Below, piece after piece: positions 9,267 through 17,346 of a stretch of DNA of 28,631 nucleotides (its first letter is position 1; each line of letters starts with the position of its first letter). The position numbers and the translations under genes are program-made. The notes beneath the pieces are model-generated. The model searched no databases, had not been told where the DNA came from, and saw only the letters and a program-made list of their open reading frames with translations. The stretch covers positions 1 through 28,631 of the forward strand of contig JAASSQ010000005.1 in the NCBI GenBank assembly GCA_021767845.1, written 5' to 3'. This DNA comes from Roseovarius sp. Its GTDB lineage: Bacteria > Pseudomonadota > Alphaproteobacteria > Rhodobacterales > Rhodobacteraceae.

Positions 9267-9949
9267 CGCGTCCCCCCTCGGTCGAGGTCGCGGAAATCGA
9301 CACTGCGATCGAAATGGCCTTCAAGGCCGCGGTCGTGGCTGACGAACAGAAGCGCCGTGTTCGCGGCCTTGCAATCGCGCATCAGGACATCGAGGAACGC
9401 GGTCTTGGCATCGGCGTCGAGCGCCGAGGTCGGCTCGTCGGCGAGGATCAGGTCCGGCGTTCCGATCAGGGCGCGGGCCACCGCGACCCGCTGCTGCTGG
9501 CCGACACTGAGGTCGCCCGCCGTCTTGCGGCCCAGCTCGTCGGGGTCCAGGCCCAGGTCGCCCAGCAGCCTGCGAGCGACCGCTTCCGGGTTACCGGCCC
9601 TGCGGCGTCGGCGCCGGGAAAACGTGCAGGGCAAGATCACGTTCTCGATCCCGGTCAGCCACGGGACGAGGTTGAACATCTGGAAGACCAGGCCGATGTG
9701 GTCGGCCCGGAACCGATCACGCGCGCCGCTTCCGAGGCTGCCGATATCCCGGCCCGCGACACATACCGCACCTTCGGCGACATCGATCACGCCCGCGATC
9801 GCGGAGATCAGCGTCGATTTCCCGCATCCGCTTGGCCCATGCAGGAACAGGTTTTCCCCCGCGCCCAAGGCCAGCGCGCCTACGCGGATCGTGTCTTGCC
9901 GGGCGCCGGTCCAGCGATGGTCCAGTCCTTCAATCCGCAACATCGGCAC
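9263..9949 (-). CDS. ABC transporter ATP-binding protein (MacB/LolD type)
   Basis: 228 residues with all ABC motifs: Walker A GPSGCGKST (38-46), Q-loop Gln90 in VFQMFNLVPWL, signature LSVGQQQR (147-154), Walker B LILADE (167-172) and switch His205 in SHDRG. The FQMFNL...TGIENV form of the Q-loop region is typical of the MacB/LolD/FtsE group, agreeing with the downstream permease. GTG at 9949 is taken as start because GAAGGA (9958-9963) sits 8 nt before it; an in-frame ATG follows two codons later. The run SRRRRRRAG (111-119) is unusually arginine-rich. First gene of a three-gene minus-strand operon, divergent from the MarR gene. Confidence 0.92.
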   Translation of the reverse strand: MPMLRIEGLDHRWTGARQDTIRVGALALGAGENLFLHGPSGCGKSTLISAIAGVIDVAEGAVCVAGRDIGSLGSGARDRFRADHIGLVFQMFNLVPWLTGIENVILPCTFSRRRRRRAGNPEAVARRLLGDLGLDPDELGRKTAGDLSVGQQQRVAVARALIGTPDLILADEPTSALDADAKTAFLDVLMRDCKAANTALLFVSHDRGLEGHFDRSVDFRDLDRGGTR

Positions 9950-9962
9950 AGATCATATCCTT

Positions 9963-9979
9963 CAACCTTCAAGGGGTTG
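9963..9979 (-). promoter_or_regulatory. Inverted repeat in the ABC operon leader
   Basis: CAACC (9963-9967) and GGTTG (9975-9979) form a 5-bp inverted repeat with a 7-nt spacer, abutting the ribosome-binding site of the ATPase gene. It could be a leader hairpin affecting translation or a second operator. Both are inference. Confidence 0.3.
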
Positions 9980-10015
9980 GACCATGACGTCCCGGGGCAA
10001 GCATTCCGTCAGCCG

Positions 10016-10047
10016 CCCGTGATGCGGAACACCCGTGATGCGGAACA
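10016..10047. repeat. Perfect 16-bp tandem duplication
   Basis: CCCGTGATGCGGAACA is repeated head to tail without mismatch (10016-10031 and 10032-10047) in the divergent region between the ABC operon and the MarR gene. Confidence 0.9.
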
Positions 10048-10091
10048 GGAGGGCCGTTGCACCGTCTCTCGGTCTTACAATTGTCTGCCCT

Positions 10092-10106
10092 GTTGACTTT
10101 TTCAAC
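10092..10106 (-). promoter_or_regulatory. Putative MarR operator 1 (ABC operon side)
   Basis: GTTGACTTTTTCAAC; on the minus strand GTTGAAAAAGTCAAC, one base from the copy at 22147. Its TTGAAA could be the -35 of the minus-strand ABC operon, with AATTGT 17 nt further on. It lies 142 nt before the ATPase start. Confidence 0.6.
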
Positions 10107-10208
10107 CCATAACTTCAGGGCTTCCAGCCGCAAGGCGCGGCACGGGGCACGCCCCATGGCATCCATGTCTCGGTCGGGCGAGCATTCGGGCCTTCGGCCG
10201 TTTTGTCC

Positions 10209-10223
10209 GTTGACTGAATCAAC
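10209..10223 (+). promoter_or_regulatory. Putative MarR operator 2 (autoregulation of marR-TRAP operon)
   Basis: GTTGACTGAATCAAC, a palindrome with GTTGA/TCAAC arms, ends 33 nt before the marR ATG. TTGACT may be a -35, but the resulting start point would fall almost on the AGGAGG site (10245-10250), so its exact relation to the promoter is unclear. Binding just ahead of the gene would give negative autoregulation. Confidence 0.65.
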
Positions 10224-10256
10224 TCCTGCCGCCAAACTTTCCACAGGAGGCTGAAA

Positions 10257-10760
10257 ATGGCAGTATCGTTGGACATAAGGGACAACCAGACCGTTCATCC
10301 CGAGATCGACTCGATTACCGACGCGCTGAGTTTCAAGGTGGCGCGGCTGAACGCCATAAACGATCGTGCGGGCGGGTATTATTTCAGACTTCACCACAAC
10401 GTCACGCTGAACCAGTGGCGCATCCTGGGTCTGGTTTCGGCTTTCGAGCCGGCCCCATCCCGCGACATCCGCGACCGGCTCTACATGGACAAGAGCCAAT
10501 TCAGCCGGGTGGTGAACCAACTGATCGAACGCGGCCTGATCAGTGCCGCGCCGCTTGAGACCAACGCGAGCGCGCTGGAACTGCGTCTGACCGAGGCCGG
10601 AAGGGAGCTGCACGAGACGTTGTTGCGCTTCACGGCCGAGCGGAATGCGCGGACCGCCTCGGTCCTGACCCCGGAAGAGTGCAAGACGTTGCTGCACTTG
10701 CTCGACAAGGTCGGCGATCATGCGGATGCCCTGCTGATGCAGAGGCAGAAAAGAGAATGA
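10257..10760 (+). CDS. MarR-family transcriptional regulator
   Basis: 167 residues with the winged helix-turn-helix of MarR proteins: VTLNQWRILGLVS (about 50-62), recognition-helix region MDKSQFSRVVNQLIERGLI (about 78-96), and a wing ending in LRLTEAGRELH (about 109-119); flanking helices would form the dimer. AGGAGG at 10245-10250 gives a strong ribosome-binding site. Its stop overlaps the TRAP gene start (ATGA). MarR proteins usually repress their own operon and nearby genes and are released by small, often aromatic, ligands. Four similar palindromes (10092, 10209, 21965, 22147) precede the four transcription units of this block and are the obvious candidate targets. The ligand is unknown. 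Confidence 0.92.
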   Translation: MAVSLDIRDNQTVHPEIDSITDALSFKVARLNAINDRAGGYYFRLHHNVTLNQWRILGLVSAFEPAPSRDIRDRLYMDKSQFSRVVNQLIERGLISAAPLETNASALELRLTEAGRELHETLLRFTAERNARTASVLTPEECKTLLHLLDKVGDHADALLMQRQKRE

Positions 10761-12703
10761 ACGACGGGGCCGCCGCATCGGTGGATGGCCAAGCCCCCTC
10801 GGGCCGGACCGAGCGGCTGGGCCATGCATTGGGCGGGCTGTTTTCGCTGATCGTGATCTTCCTTGTCGCCTTGTTCACGCTCGACGAGGCGACGGCCCGG
10901 TTCGGCGCGGTGGCGCTGGCCGTCGTGATCGTGACCCTTGCCCGACCGGCTGCCAGGGGCGCGCGCCTCGGGCGGGCACCGGCGCTCGGGTGGGCAATCG
11001 ATGCGATGCTGCTTGCAGGGTTCGCGTTCGCGGGGTGGTGGTTCTACGCCGTCAAGGCTCAGCTCTGGACGGGTTTCTACGTTGCCACGCCGTCGAATGT
11101 CGCGGCGGGGCTTGCCGGGCTCCTTGCAATACTGGTGCTCACCAATCGTGTCTGGGGGCGGTCGCTCGTCTTTCTGGCGCTTGGGGCCATCGGTTTCGCC
11201 TTTGCCGGGCCATACCTGCCCTCCGCCCTGATGCATTTCGGTGTTAGCCTTGGCGATTTCATGCAGGTCGCATGGTATTCCTTCGACGGGGTGTTCGGGC
11301 GCACAACCGGTCTGGTGGTCGAGAACCTGCTGATCTTCCTGATCTTCGGGGCCATTCTGGAACGGAGCGGCGCGGGTGCGATTCTCATCCGCATCGCCAC
11401 CGGCCTTCTGGGACAGGTGCGTGGCGGGGCGGCCCATGCCGCGATTGCCGCCAGCGCGGTGTTCGGCATGATGAACGGATCGGTCGCCGCCAATGTCGCT
11501 GGCACCGGCGTCTTCACGATCCCGATGATCAAGCGCCAGGGCTTCACCAAGGATTTCGCCGGCGCTGTTGAGGCGGCGTCTTCCTCGGGCGGGCAACTCA
11601 CGCCGCCGATCATGGCAGCCAGCGTGTTCGTGATGGCCGACCTGGTCGGCTTGCCGCTGATCATGGTGATCGCCGCCGCGGCGCTGCCGGCGCTGTTCAA
11701 GTATGTCGGCTTGTTCGCACAGGTCTATGTCGAGGCGATCCGGCAGGGCATCGACCCTATTCCCCGTGACGAAATCCCGGTTCTCACGCCGCGCGACTGG
11801 CTGGTCTCCACCCTGGTTCTCGTGCCGATCCTTGCGCTTGTCGCCGCTTTCGTTTCGGGCGCGTCGCCTGCAATGGCAGGGCTGACGGGGGTGGCGGCCG
11901 CGCTGGTCATGGGCCTGCTGCTGAACGAGGATCTCCGCCGCGATCCGCGCCGGATCTGGGAGGCCCTGTGTGCGGGCGGCCTTTCCTCGGCGCGCATCCT
12001 GCTTTCGGTGGCGGTGATCGGCATCATGCTGGCCGTGGTGAACGAGACCGGCATCGCCGTTCGTTTCGCCATTGCCATTTCGGTTCTGGGGGAAAACCAT
12101 CAGTTCTTCGCCCTCGTCATGGCCATGCTCGGTGCACTCGTCCTCGGGATGGGGCTGCCGACGCTGCCCGCCTATCTGATCACGTCGGTCATGATTGCCC
12201 CGGCCGTGATCGAGGCCGGGGCGCTGCCGCTGGCGGCCCATATGTTCGTGCTCTATTTCGCGGTGTTTTCCTCGATCATGCCGCCCATCGCCTACGGCTG
12301 CTACGTCGCTGCGCCCATTGCCGGGGGCGACCCCTTGCGGATATCCCTGATCGCGCTGCGCATTTCGGTTGTGGGCCTGCTGGTGCCTTACGTCTTCGTC
12401 TATGCGCCCTCGCTGCTGCTGGTGGCGGGCGAGTTCGACTGGGCGGAGCTGTTCGCGACCGTGCTGCGCCTGCTGGCCGCTATCTGGATGCTGGCCAGCG
12501 GCCTTGGCGGGGCCGATCCCCTGCTGGGGCGCCTGTCGCCGGTCCAGCGGCTGTCACGGGTCGCGATCGGTGGCGCGGCGATCGTCCCGGTCGTCGCGAT
12601 CTGGGCGCCCGCCGTTCTGCTGTCGCTGCTGGCCGGCGTCGTGCATCCCCGTCTGCACCACCCGACGCTGCCCGCACCACGACCGCCGAGGCAAATGTCA
12701 TGA
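10757..12703 (+). CDS. TRAP transporter fused permease (TAXI type)
   Basis: 648 residues, very hydrophobic, with about 15-18 membrane segments. The N-terminal part corresponds to the small DctQ-like subunit and the rest, from about residue 165, to the large DctM-like subunit; such fusions are characteristic of TAXI-type TRAP systems. Family-typical stretches are ENLLIFLIFGAILERSGAG, FGMMNGSVAANVAGTG and SSGGQLTPPIMAASVFVMAD. Imports an organic solute across the inner membrane using an ion gradient, receiving it from the binding protein encoded next. Start at ATG 10757 overlaps the marR stop; its own stop overlaps the TAXI gene start, both by ATGA. The substrate is not predictable from the permease. 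Confidence 0.95.
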   Translation: MNDGAAASVDGQAPSGRTERLGHALGGLFSLIVIFLVALFTLDEATARFGAVALAVVIVTLARPAARGARLGRAPALGWAIDAMLLAGFAFAGWWFYAVKAQLWTGFYVATPSNVAAGLAGLLAILVLTNRVWGRSLVFLALGAIGFAFAGPYLPSALMHFGVSLGDFMQVAWYSFDGVFGRTTGLVVENLLIFLIFGAILERSGAGAILIRIATGLLGQVRGGAAHAAIAASAVFGMMNGSVAANVAGTGVFTIPMIKRQGFTKDFAGAVEAASSSGGQLTPPIMAASVFVMADLVGLPLIMVIAAAALPALFKYVGLFAQVYVEAIRQGIDPIPRDEIPVLTPRDWLVSTLVLVPILALVAAFVSGASPAMAGLTGVAAALVMGLLLNEDLRRDPRRIWEALCAGGLSSARILLSVAVIGIMLAVVNETGIAVRFAIAISVLGENHQFFALVMAMLGALVLGMGLPTLPAYLITSVMIAPAVIEAGALPLAAHMFVLYFAVFSSIMPPIAYGCYVAAPIAGGDPLRISLIALRISVVGLLVPYVFVYAPSLLLVAGEFDWAELFATVLRLLAAIWMLASGLGGADPLLGRLSPVQRLSRVAIGGAAIVPVVAIWAPAVLLSLLAGVVHPRLHHPTLPAPRPPRQMS

Positions 12704-13716
12704 GGCGCCCGTGCTCCGGGGCGCTGGCCCGCATCGGCGCGACGGTCCTGGCCGTGCTGCTGCTAACAGGACCGGCGCGGGCGGAGCTTTTCAGGGTGAC
12801 CTCCATCGCGCCGGGCATGTCGCCATTTGTTGTCAACACGGTGATCGCGAAGGTGGTCAACACGCATGTGGAGGGCGTGGACTTCCAGGTTCGCGCGACC
12901 GGGACCGCGACCAAGCACACGCTGGATGCGGCGCAAGGGCGGGTCGATTTCCTGTTCACGTCGCCGGCAATCCACGCGATGATGGCCAGCCGCACCGGCC
13001 CCTTCGCGACCATCACCGATGCCCCCGCGCTCGAGCAGAATGTCGGGATGATCTTCTCCTACCAGATCGGCCCCTATCACTATGTCGTTCGTGCCGGGTC
13101 CGGGATCGAAAGCCTCCACGACCTGCGGGGCAAGAAGGTTTTCGTCGGGCCGCCCGGAGGGGGCGCGGCCGACGTGGTGCTGCGGGTCATCGAGCAATCC
13201 ACGGGGCTGACGCCGCGGGATATGGCGTTGCAGGCCTTCGGCTTCGATGCGGCGATCAGCGCCTTCCAGGATGACAAGATCGACGTGATCGTCCTGCCCA
13301 GCAACGTGCCCAGCCCCGTCATCCAGCAGTTCGCACTGACCAAGGACATACGGCTGCTCGACGTCGATATGGAGCAGGTCACGATCAATGCCCGCCGTGG
13401 GGGGACGATCAATGAAATTCCCGCCGGTGCCTATGGCAGGAACCACGTCAACCCGGCCCCTGTCCTGACGCATGGCGGGATCGTGACGTTCAGCGCCGGC
13501 CTGCACGTGCCCGAGGAGGTGGTCTATCGCGTGACCAGGGCCATCTGGGAAAACCTCGATGAAATCCACGGCGCTGCCGAATGGATGCCATCGACAATCA
13601 ACCGCGATCTGGCCTTGTCGATGATCGCGGGCCGGCTCCATCCGGGGGCCGAGCGTTACTACCGGGAAGCGGGATGGACAATTCCCGCCCCGCTGACTTT
13701 CGAAACACGGGACTGA
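12700..13716 (+). CDS. TAXI-family TRAP transporter solute-binding protein
   Basis: 338 residues with a Sec signal peptide (LLLTGPARA, cleavage about 28/29). Mature features of the TAXI family: an N-terminal region with the segment VNTVIAKVVNTHV, a middle segment GKKVFVGPPGGGAADVVLRV (about 147-166), and C-terminal VPEEVVYRVTRAIWENLD followed by a HPGAERYYREAGW ending. Captures the substrate in the periplasm for the fused permease encoded immediately upstream (4-nt overlap). The family includes binders of glutamate-like and other small carboxylates, but most members have unknown ligands. The gap to the next gene is only 62 nt, suggesting the hydrolase product is what is imported. Confidence 0.93.
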   Translation: MRRPCSGALARIGATVLAVLLLTGPARAELFRVTSIAPGMSPFVVNTVIAKVVNTHVEGVDFQVRATGTATKHTLDAAQGRVDFLFTSPAIHAMMASRTGPFATITDAPALEQNVGMIFSYQIGPYHYVVRAGSGIESLHDLRGKKVFVGPPGGGAADVVLRVIEQSTGLTPRDMALQAFGFDAAISAFQDDKIDVIVLPSNVPSPVIQQFALTKDIRLLDVDMEQVTINARRGGTINEIPAGAYGRNHVNPAPVLTHGGIVTFSAGLHVPEEVVYRVTRAIWENLDEIHGAAEWMPSTINRDLALSMIAGRLHPGAERYYREAGWTIPAPLTFETRD

Positions 13717-13778
13717 ACGCGCCCGGCGGGCCGCAATCCGCCGCGCCATCGAACGATCATGACAGCAAGGGAATCCCC

Positions 13779-15152
13779 ATGAAGAACCCAGCGCAACCTT
13801 ACCTGAGCCGCCGAAACCTGTTGACCGGGGCCGCCGCCCTCGGCCTGACCGCAGCGATGCCCGGAGCCTTGCGCGCGCAGGCGGCCCCGCCGACCGCGAC
13901 ACTCATCCGCGGCGCCGCGATCTTCGACGGGCGGAACCCGGGGCTTTCGACCGGCTCCGATGTCCTGATCGAGAACGGGATGATCTCGGCCATCGGCCCC
14001 GGCCTGTCGGCGGAGGGGGCGCAGGTGATCGACGCGGAGGGCCTGACGATGATCCCCGGCCTGACCGATGCCCATACGCATATCATGTGGCACGACGAGA
14101 TCGAGGAGCTGATCTATGGATCGCCGCATGAATACACCGGCGCCATGGCGGCAGAGGGCGCCCGGCGCATGCTCATGCGCGGGTTCACCACCGTTCGCGA
14201 TGCGGGAGGGCCGGCATTCGGGCTGAAACGCGCCATCGACAGCGGCGTGCTGGCGGGACCGCGCATCCTGCCATCGGGCTTTTTCATCTCGCAGACCGCG
14301 GGGCACGGAGATTTCGAACCGCGGCTGAATTACCTCTCGCCCTACTTCACCGGCCGGCCGGACCCGGCCTATCTGCGCGGATGGACGATCACCGCGGATG
14401 GCAAGGCCGAAGTGATGAAAGCCGCGCGCGAGGCGCTGCGTTACGGGGCGACGCAGATCAAGATCATGGGCAGCGGCTCCATCACCGGTGCGCATGACCC
14501 GCTGGACGTGACCGAGTTCACGCTTGAAGAGCTTCAGGCGATCGTCACGGAGGCGCGGAAATGGGGGACATATGCGAAAATCCACGCCTATTCCGATGCC
14601 TCGGTCCAGAACGCGCTGAAGGCCGGTGTCCGGTCGGTGGAACACGGGCTCTTCGCATCCGAGGAATCGATGCAGATGATGAAGGACCGCGACGTGTATT
14701 TCTCGACCCAGTATCTCACCTATGCCGCCAGCCCCGAGGAAGCGGGCCTGACGGGCGAGGCGGTGCCGAAATTCCTTCAGGCCAAGGCGGGGGCGACCGA
14801 CGGCTACGAACGCGCCAAGGCGTTCGGGCTCAAGGTTGCCTGGGGCACCGATATACTTGGAACGATCGACAAGGGGCCTGCCCAGTCGCTCGAATTCGTT
14901 GCGCGTACGCCGTATTACACGCCGACCGAAATCCTGATGCAGGCAACGTCGGGCAATGCCGAACTTTTCGAGCGTAGCGGCCCCCGCCATCCTTATACGG
15001 CCGGTCCTCTGGGGGTGATCGAACCGGGCGCCTACGGTGATCTGCTGTTGGTGAACGGCAATCCGCTGGACGACATATCGCTGTTGACCACCCCAGAGGA
15101 CTCGCTGACCGTCATCATGAAGGGTGGGGTCATCCACAAGAACACGCTGTAG
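13779..15152 (+). CDS. Tat-exported metal-dependent amidohydrolase
   Basis: 457 residues. The N-terminus MKNPAQPYLSRRNLLTGAAA carries a twin-arginine motif (SRRNLL) and a hydrophobic stretch, so the folded, metal-loaded enzyme is probably exported by Tat. The ATG at 13779 follows AAGGGA. The amidohydrolase-superfamily active site is complete: His99 and His101 (DAHTHIM), Lys228 as candidate carboxylated bridging ligand (TQIKIMGSG), His269, His289 (VEHGL) and Asp358 (WGTDI). It resembles the imidazolonepropionase / Xaa-Pro dipeptidase-like subgroup that cleaves N-acyl or peptide-like amides. It is a paralogue of the amidohydrolase at 20438-21913; the C-termini are closely alike (AYGDLLLVNGNPLDD versus AYADIILVDGNPMDD). 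The substrate is unknown. Confidence 0.92.
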   Translation: MKNPAQPYLSRRNLLTGAAALGLTAAMPGALRAQAAPPTATLIRGAAIFDGRNPGLSTGSDVLIENGMISAIGPGLSAEGAQVIDAEGLTMIPGLTDAHTHIMWHDEIEELIYGSPHEYTGAMAAEGARRMLMRGFTTVRDAGGPAFGLKRAIDSGVLAGPRILPSGFFISQTAGHGDFEPRLNYLSPYFTGRPDPAYLRGWTITADGKAEVMKAAREALRYGATQIKIMGSGSITGAHDPLDVTEFTLEELQAIVTEARKWGTYAKIHAYSDASVQNALKAGVRSVEHGLFASEESMQMMKDRDVYFSTQYLTYAASPEEAGLTGEAVPKFLQAKAGATDGYERAKAFGLKVAWGTDILGTIDKGPAQSLEFVARTPYYTPTEILMQATSGNAELFERSGPRHPYTAGPLGVIEPGAYGDLLLVNGNPLDDISLLTTPEDSLTVIMKGGVIHKNTL

Positions 15153-15193
15153 CGCCCCGCCGGAGCGGACGCTGTCACAAAAGGAATCCAGTC

Positions 15194-16444
15194 TTGTCTC
15201 ACGCCTTCTCGCGGCCTGTTGCCACATTCGCTTTCGCCCTGTTGCTTGCGGCGAAGATCACCTTTCCGCAACCGCTTGCGGCGCAGTCCGCGCGCGATAC
15301 GCTGGCGGGGCCGGATGCCACGTCCACGCTGCTCGATGCCGATGCCGCACCCGCGCAGGCGCCGTTTTCACGCGGCCTGCAGGGTTGGAAATCGGACCTG
15401 GCGGAACGCACCGGGCTGGATTTCGGGCTGGATTACAACCTTCTCGGGTATGCGGCCAGTTCCAGCCTCGGCGACGACACGGCCGCGGCGGGCACCTTCC
15501 GGCTGTTCGGCAAGTGGGATCTGGTGGGGCGGGACGGGCCCGACACGGGCGGCCTGGTGTTCAAGTTCGAACACAGGCACGCCCTGGATGGTGTGCCGCC
15601 GGCGGATTTCGGCACCGAGCTGGGGTATGCGGGCCTCGTGAGTTCCGTCTTCAACGATCAAGGCTGGAGGACGACACATCTGTACTGGGAGCAGAGCTTT
15701 GCGAACGGCAGGGGCATCTTCGCGGGCGGCTGGCTTGACACCACGGATTTCGTGGACGTCTTCGCGCTGGCAAGCCCCTGGTCGGGCTTTTCCAACCTCG
15801 CGTTCCAGACGGGATCGGGCACCATCGGCGGCCTGCCGGACGGGGCGCTTGGGGCGATGGTGGGAGGTTTTCTTGACGACAATTACTATGCCGTTGCCAG
15901 CGTGGTCGATGCCAACGCCGATGCCACCGACATCTTCGACGGCTTCGACACCCTGTTCAGTGAAGGCGAGACATTCAAGTCGCTGGAGCTGGGATGGACA
16001 TCGGCGGCCGAGGCCTTGTTCCTCGACAATGCGCACCTGACCTTCTGGCAGATCGACGATCGTACGGCCAGCGGCGCAAAGGGCGGCCATGGCGTTGCGT
16101 TTTCCTATACCAAGGCGATCGACAACACCTGGTTGCCCTTCATACGCGGCGGATGGGCCGATGGCGGCGGCAGCCTATACGAGGCATCGCTCAGTGCCGG
16201 CGTCGGCTATACCGAGAGCCCCGGCAAGAGGCTGACCGCGATCGGCCTGAACTGGAACAGGCCCAACAGCGGTACGTTCGGCGCAGGTCTGGACGAGCAA
16301 TTCGCCCTCGAAGTCTTCAGCAGATGGCAGGTAGCCGAAGGATTCGAGATTACCCCCAGCATCCAGATCATCCGCAACCCCGCGCTGAACCCGGACAAGG
16401 ATACGGTATCCCTGTTCGGCCTCAGGCTTCGGGGGGTGTTTTGA
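15194..16444 (+). CDS. OprB-like outer-membrane porin
   Basis: 416 residues. Starts at TTG, the only start consistent with AAAGGA 8-9 nt upstream and with a full signal peptide (about 1-30, ending LAAQSA). The mature chain is rich in alternating hydrophobic/aromatic strands and glycine, contains GLDFGLDYNLLGYA and FRLFGKWDLVG, and ends LFGLRLRGVF with a C-terminal Phe recognised by the barrel-assembly machinery. The pattern fits carbohydrate-selective porin OprB relatives. Lies 41 nt after the amidohydrolase gene, so it probably lets the same substrate into the periplasm. The pore specificity is inferred from context only. Confidence 0.85.
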   Translation: MSHAFSRPVATFAFALLLAAKITFPQPLAAQSARDTLAGPDATSTLLDADAAPAQAPFSRGLQGWKSDLAERTGLDFGLDYNLLGYAASSSLGDDTAAAGTFRLFGKWDLVGRDGPDTGGLVFKFEHRHALDGVPPADFGTELGYAGLVSSVFNDQGWRTTHLYWEQSFANGRGIFAGGWLDTTDFVDVFALASPWSGFSNLAFQTGSGTIGGLPDGALGAMVGGFLDDNYYAVASVVDANADATDIFDGFDTLFSEGETFKSLELGWTSAAEALFLDNAHLTFWQIDDRTASGAKGGHGVAFSYTKAIDNTWLPFIRGGWADGGGSLYEASLSAGVGYTESPGKRLTAIGLNWNRPNSGTFGAGLDEQFALEVFSRWQVAEGFEITPSIQIIRNPALNPDKDTVSLFGLRLRGVF

Positions 16445-16602
16445 TGCGGTGCAGGGCCGATGCCCGCCAAGGGACGAGGGCGAAGGCAGGCACGGATGGC
16501 ACCTTGTTCGGCAAATCGGATACCACGGTCATGGCCCCGGGGCGTGGGACGGCACCAGCATTCGCAACCCGGATCAAGCGAAAACATCACGGAGACAAGA
16601 CA

Positions 16603-17253
16603 ATGACAGCACGACTATTCGCGGCCTCGGCGATTTTCGCGATTTCATGCGCCTCGGGCAGCGCCCACGCGCAAGACATGCGTGACATCCCGTTCCTGTG
16701 CGGCGACGGGCGCATCATCACGGTGAATTTCGCCGATGAGTCCGCGCGGGTCTCGATGGATTTTTCGCTTGACCAACAGCCCTCCGGCTCGGGCTTCGTC
16801 TATGGCGGCCCGGCAGGCACGATCAGCGGTCAGGGGCAAATGATCACATGGGAGCCCTCCGGCACGGGTTCGGTTTCCTGCTCGGCCGTGCCGGGCGGTG
16901 CGGCGCTTGTCGGAGCGACCTGGCAACTGGCGCACATGGTGTCCGACGGCAAGGAGCCCGTGGCCGCAACCGACCCAACCCGGCACACGCTGACCTTCAT
17001 GGCCGATGGCCGGCTGCTGTTGCGTGCGCAGTGCAACCGGGGTCAAGGCACGTGGCAGGCCACGCCGGAAGAGCCGGACCAGGGACGCCTCGAGCTCGGG
17101 CCCGTTGCACTCACGCGCAAGGCGTGTGCGTCGGACCCGTTTCCGCAGATGGCAATCGACCTCGGGCAAGCCGTTGTCTATCGTGTGAACGGTGACGAGC
17201 TTCAGCTCCAATCGGACACCGGGGCAAGCTATGTGTTTCGCACGGCGGATTGA
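16603..17253 (+). CDS. Secreted MliC-like / META domain protein
   Basis: 216 residues with signal peptide (MTARLFAASAIFAISC, cleavage after AHA at 23). The first mature part (about 28-95) resembles the MliC lysozyme-inhibitor fold: FLCGDGRIITVNFADESARVSM, an SGSGFVYGG segment, and ITWEPSGTGSVSC. The second part (about 105-216) is a META domain as in HslJ: GATWQLAHMV, LTFMADGRLLLRAQCNRGQG, a QGRLELGPVALTRKAC segment, and a C-terminal strand LQSDTGASYVF. Start chosen at ATG 16603 with GGAGA 8 nt upstream; the frame is open further upstream without a start site. Probably a periplasmic envelope-stress protein. The preceding 158-nt gap shows no clear promoter. The MliC part is the less certain half. 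Confidence 0.78.
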   Translation: MTARLFAASAIFAISCASGSAHAQDMRDIPFLCGDGRIITVNFADESARVSMDFSLDQQPSGSGFVYGGPAGTISGQGQMITWEPSGTGSVSCSAVPGGAALVGATWQLAHMVSDGKEPVAATDPTRHTLTFMADGRLLLRAQCNRGQGTWQATPEEPDQGRLELGPVALTRKACASDPFPQMAIDLGQAVVYRVNGDELQLQSDTGASYVFRTAD

Positions 17254-17346
17254 GCATGACCGAGCACAGGCGCATTGCGGTCATGCGGACCGGGCTATTC
17301 CTTGCAAGCAGCATCTGGCGGGGCGGACGTGACTCAGGAAAGTGAT

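Noticed and set aside
9950..10256. Zur-type zinc operator upstream of the ABC operon
   Set aside because: Looked for because of the DUF3299/His-rich context; no AT-rich Zur-like palindrome is present.
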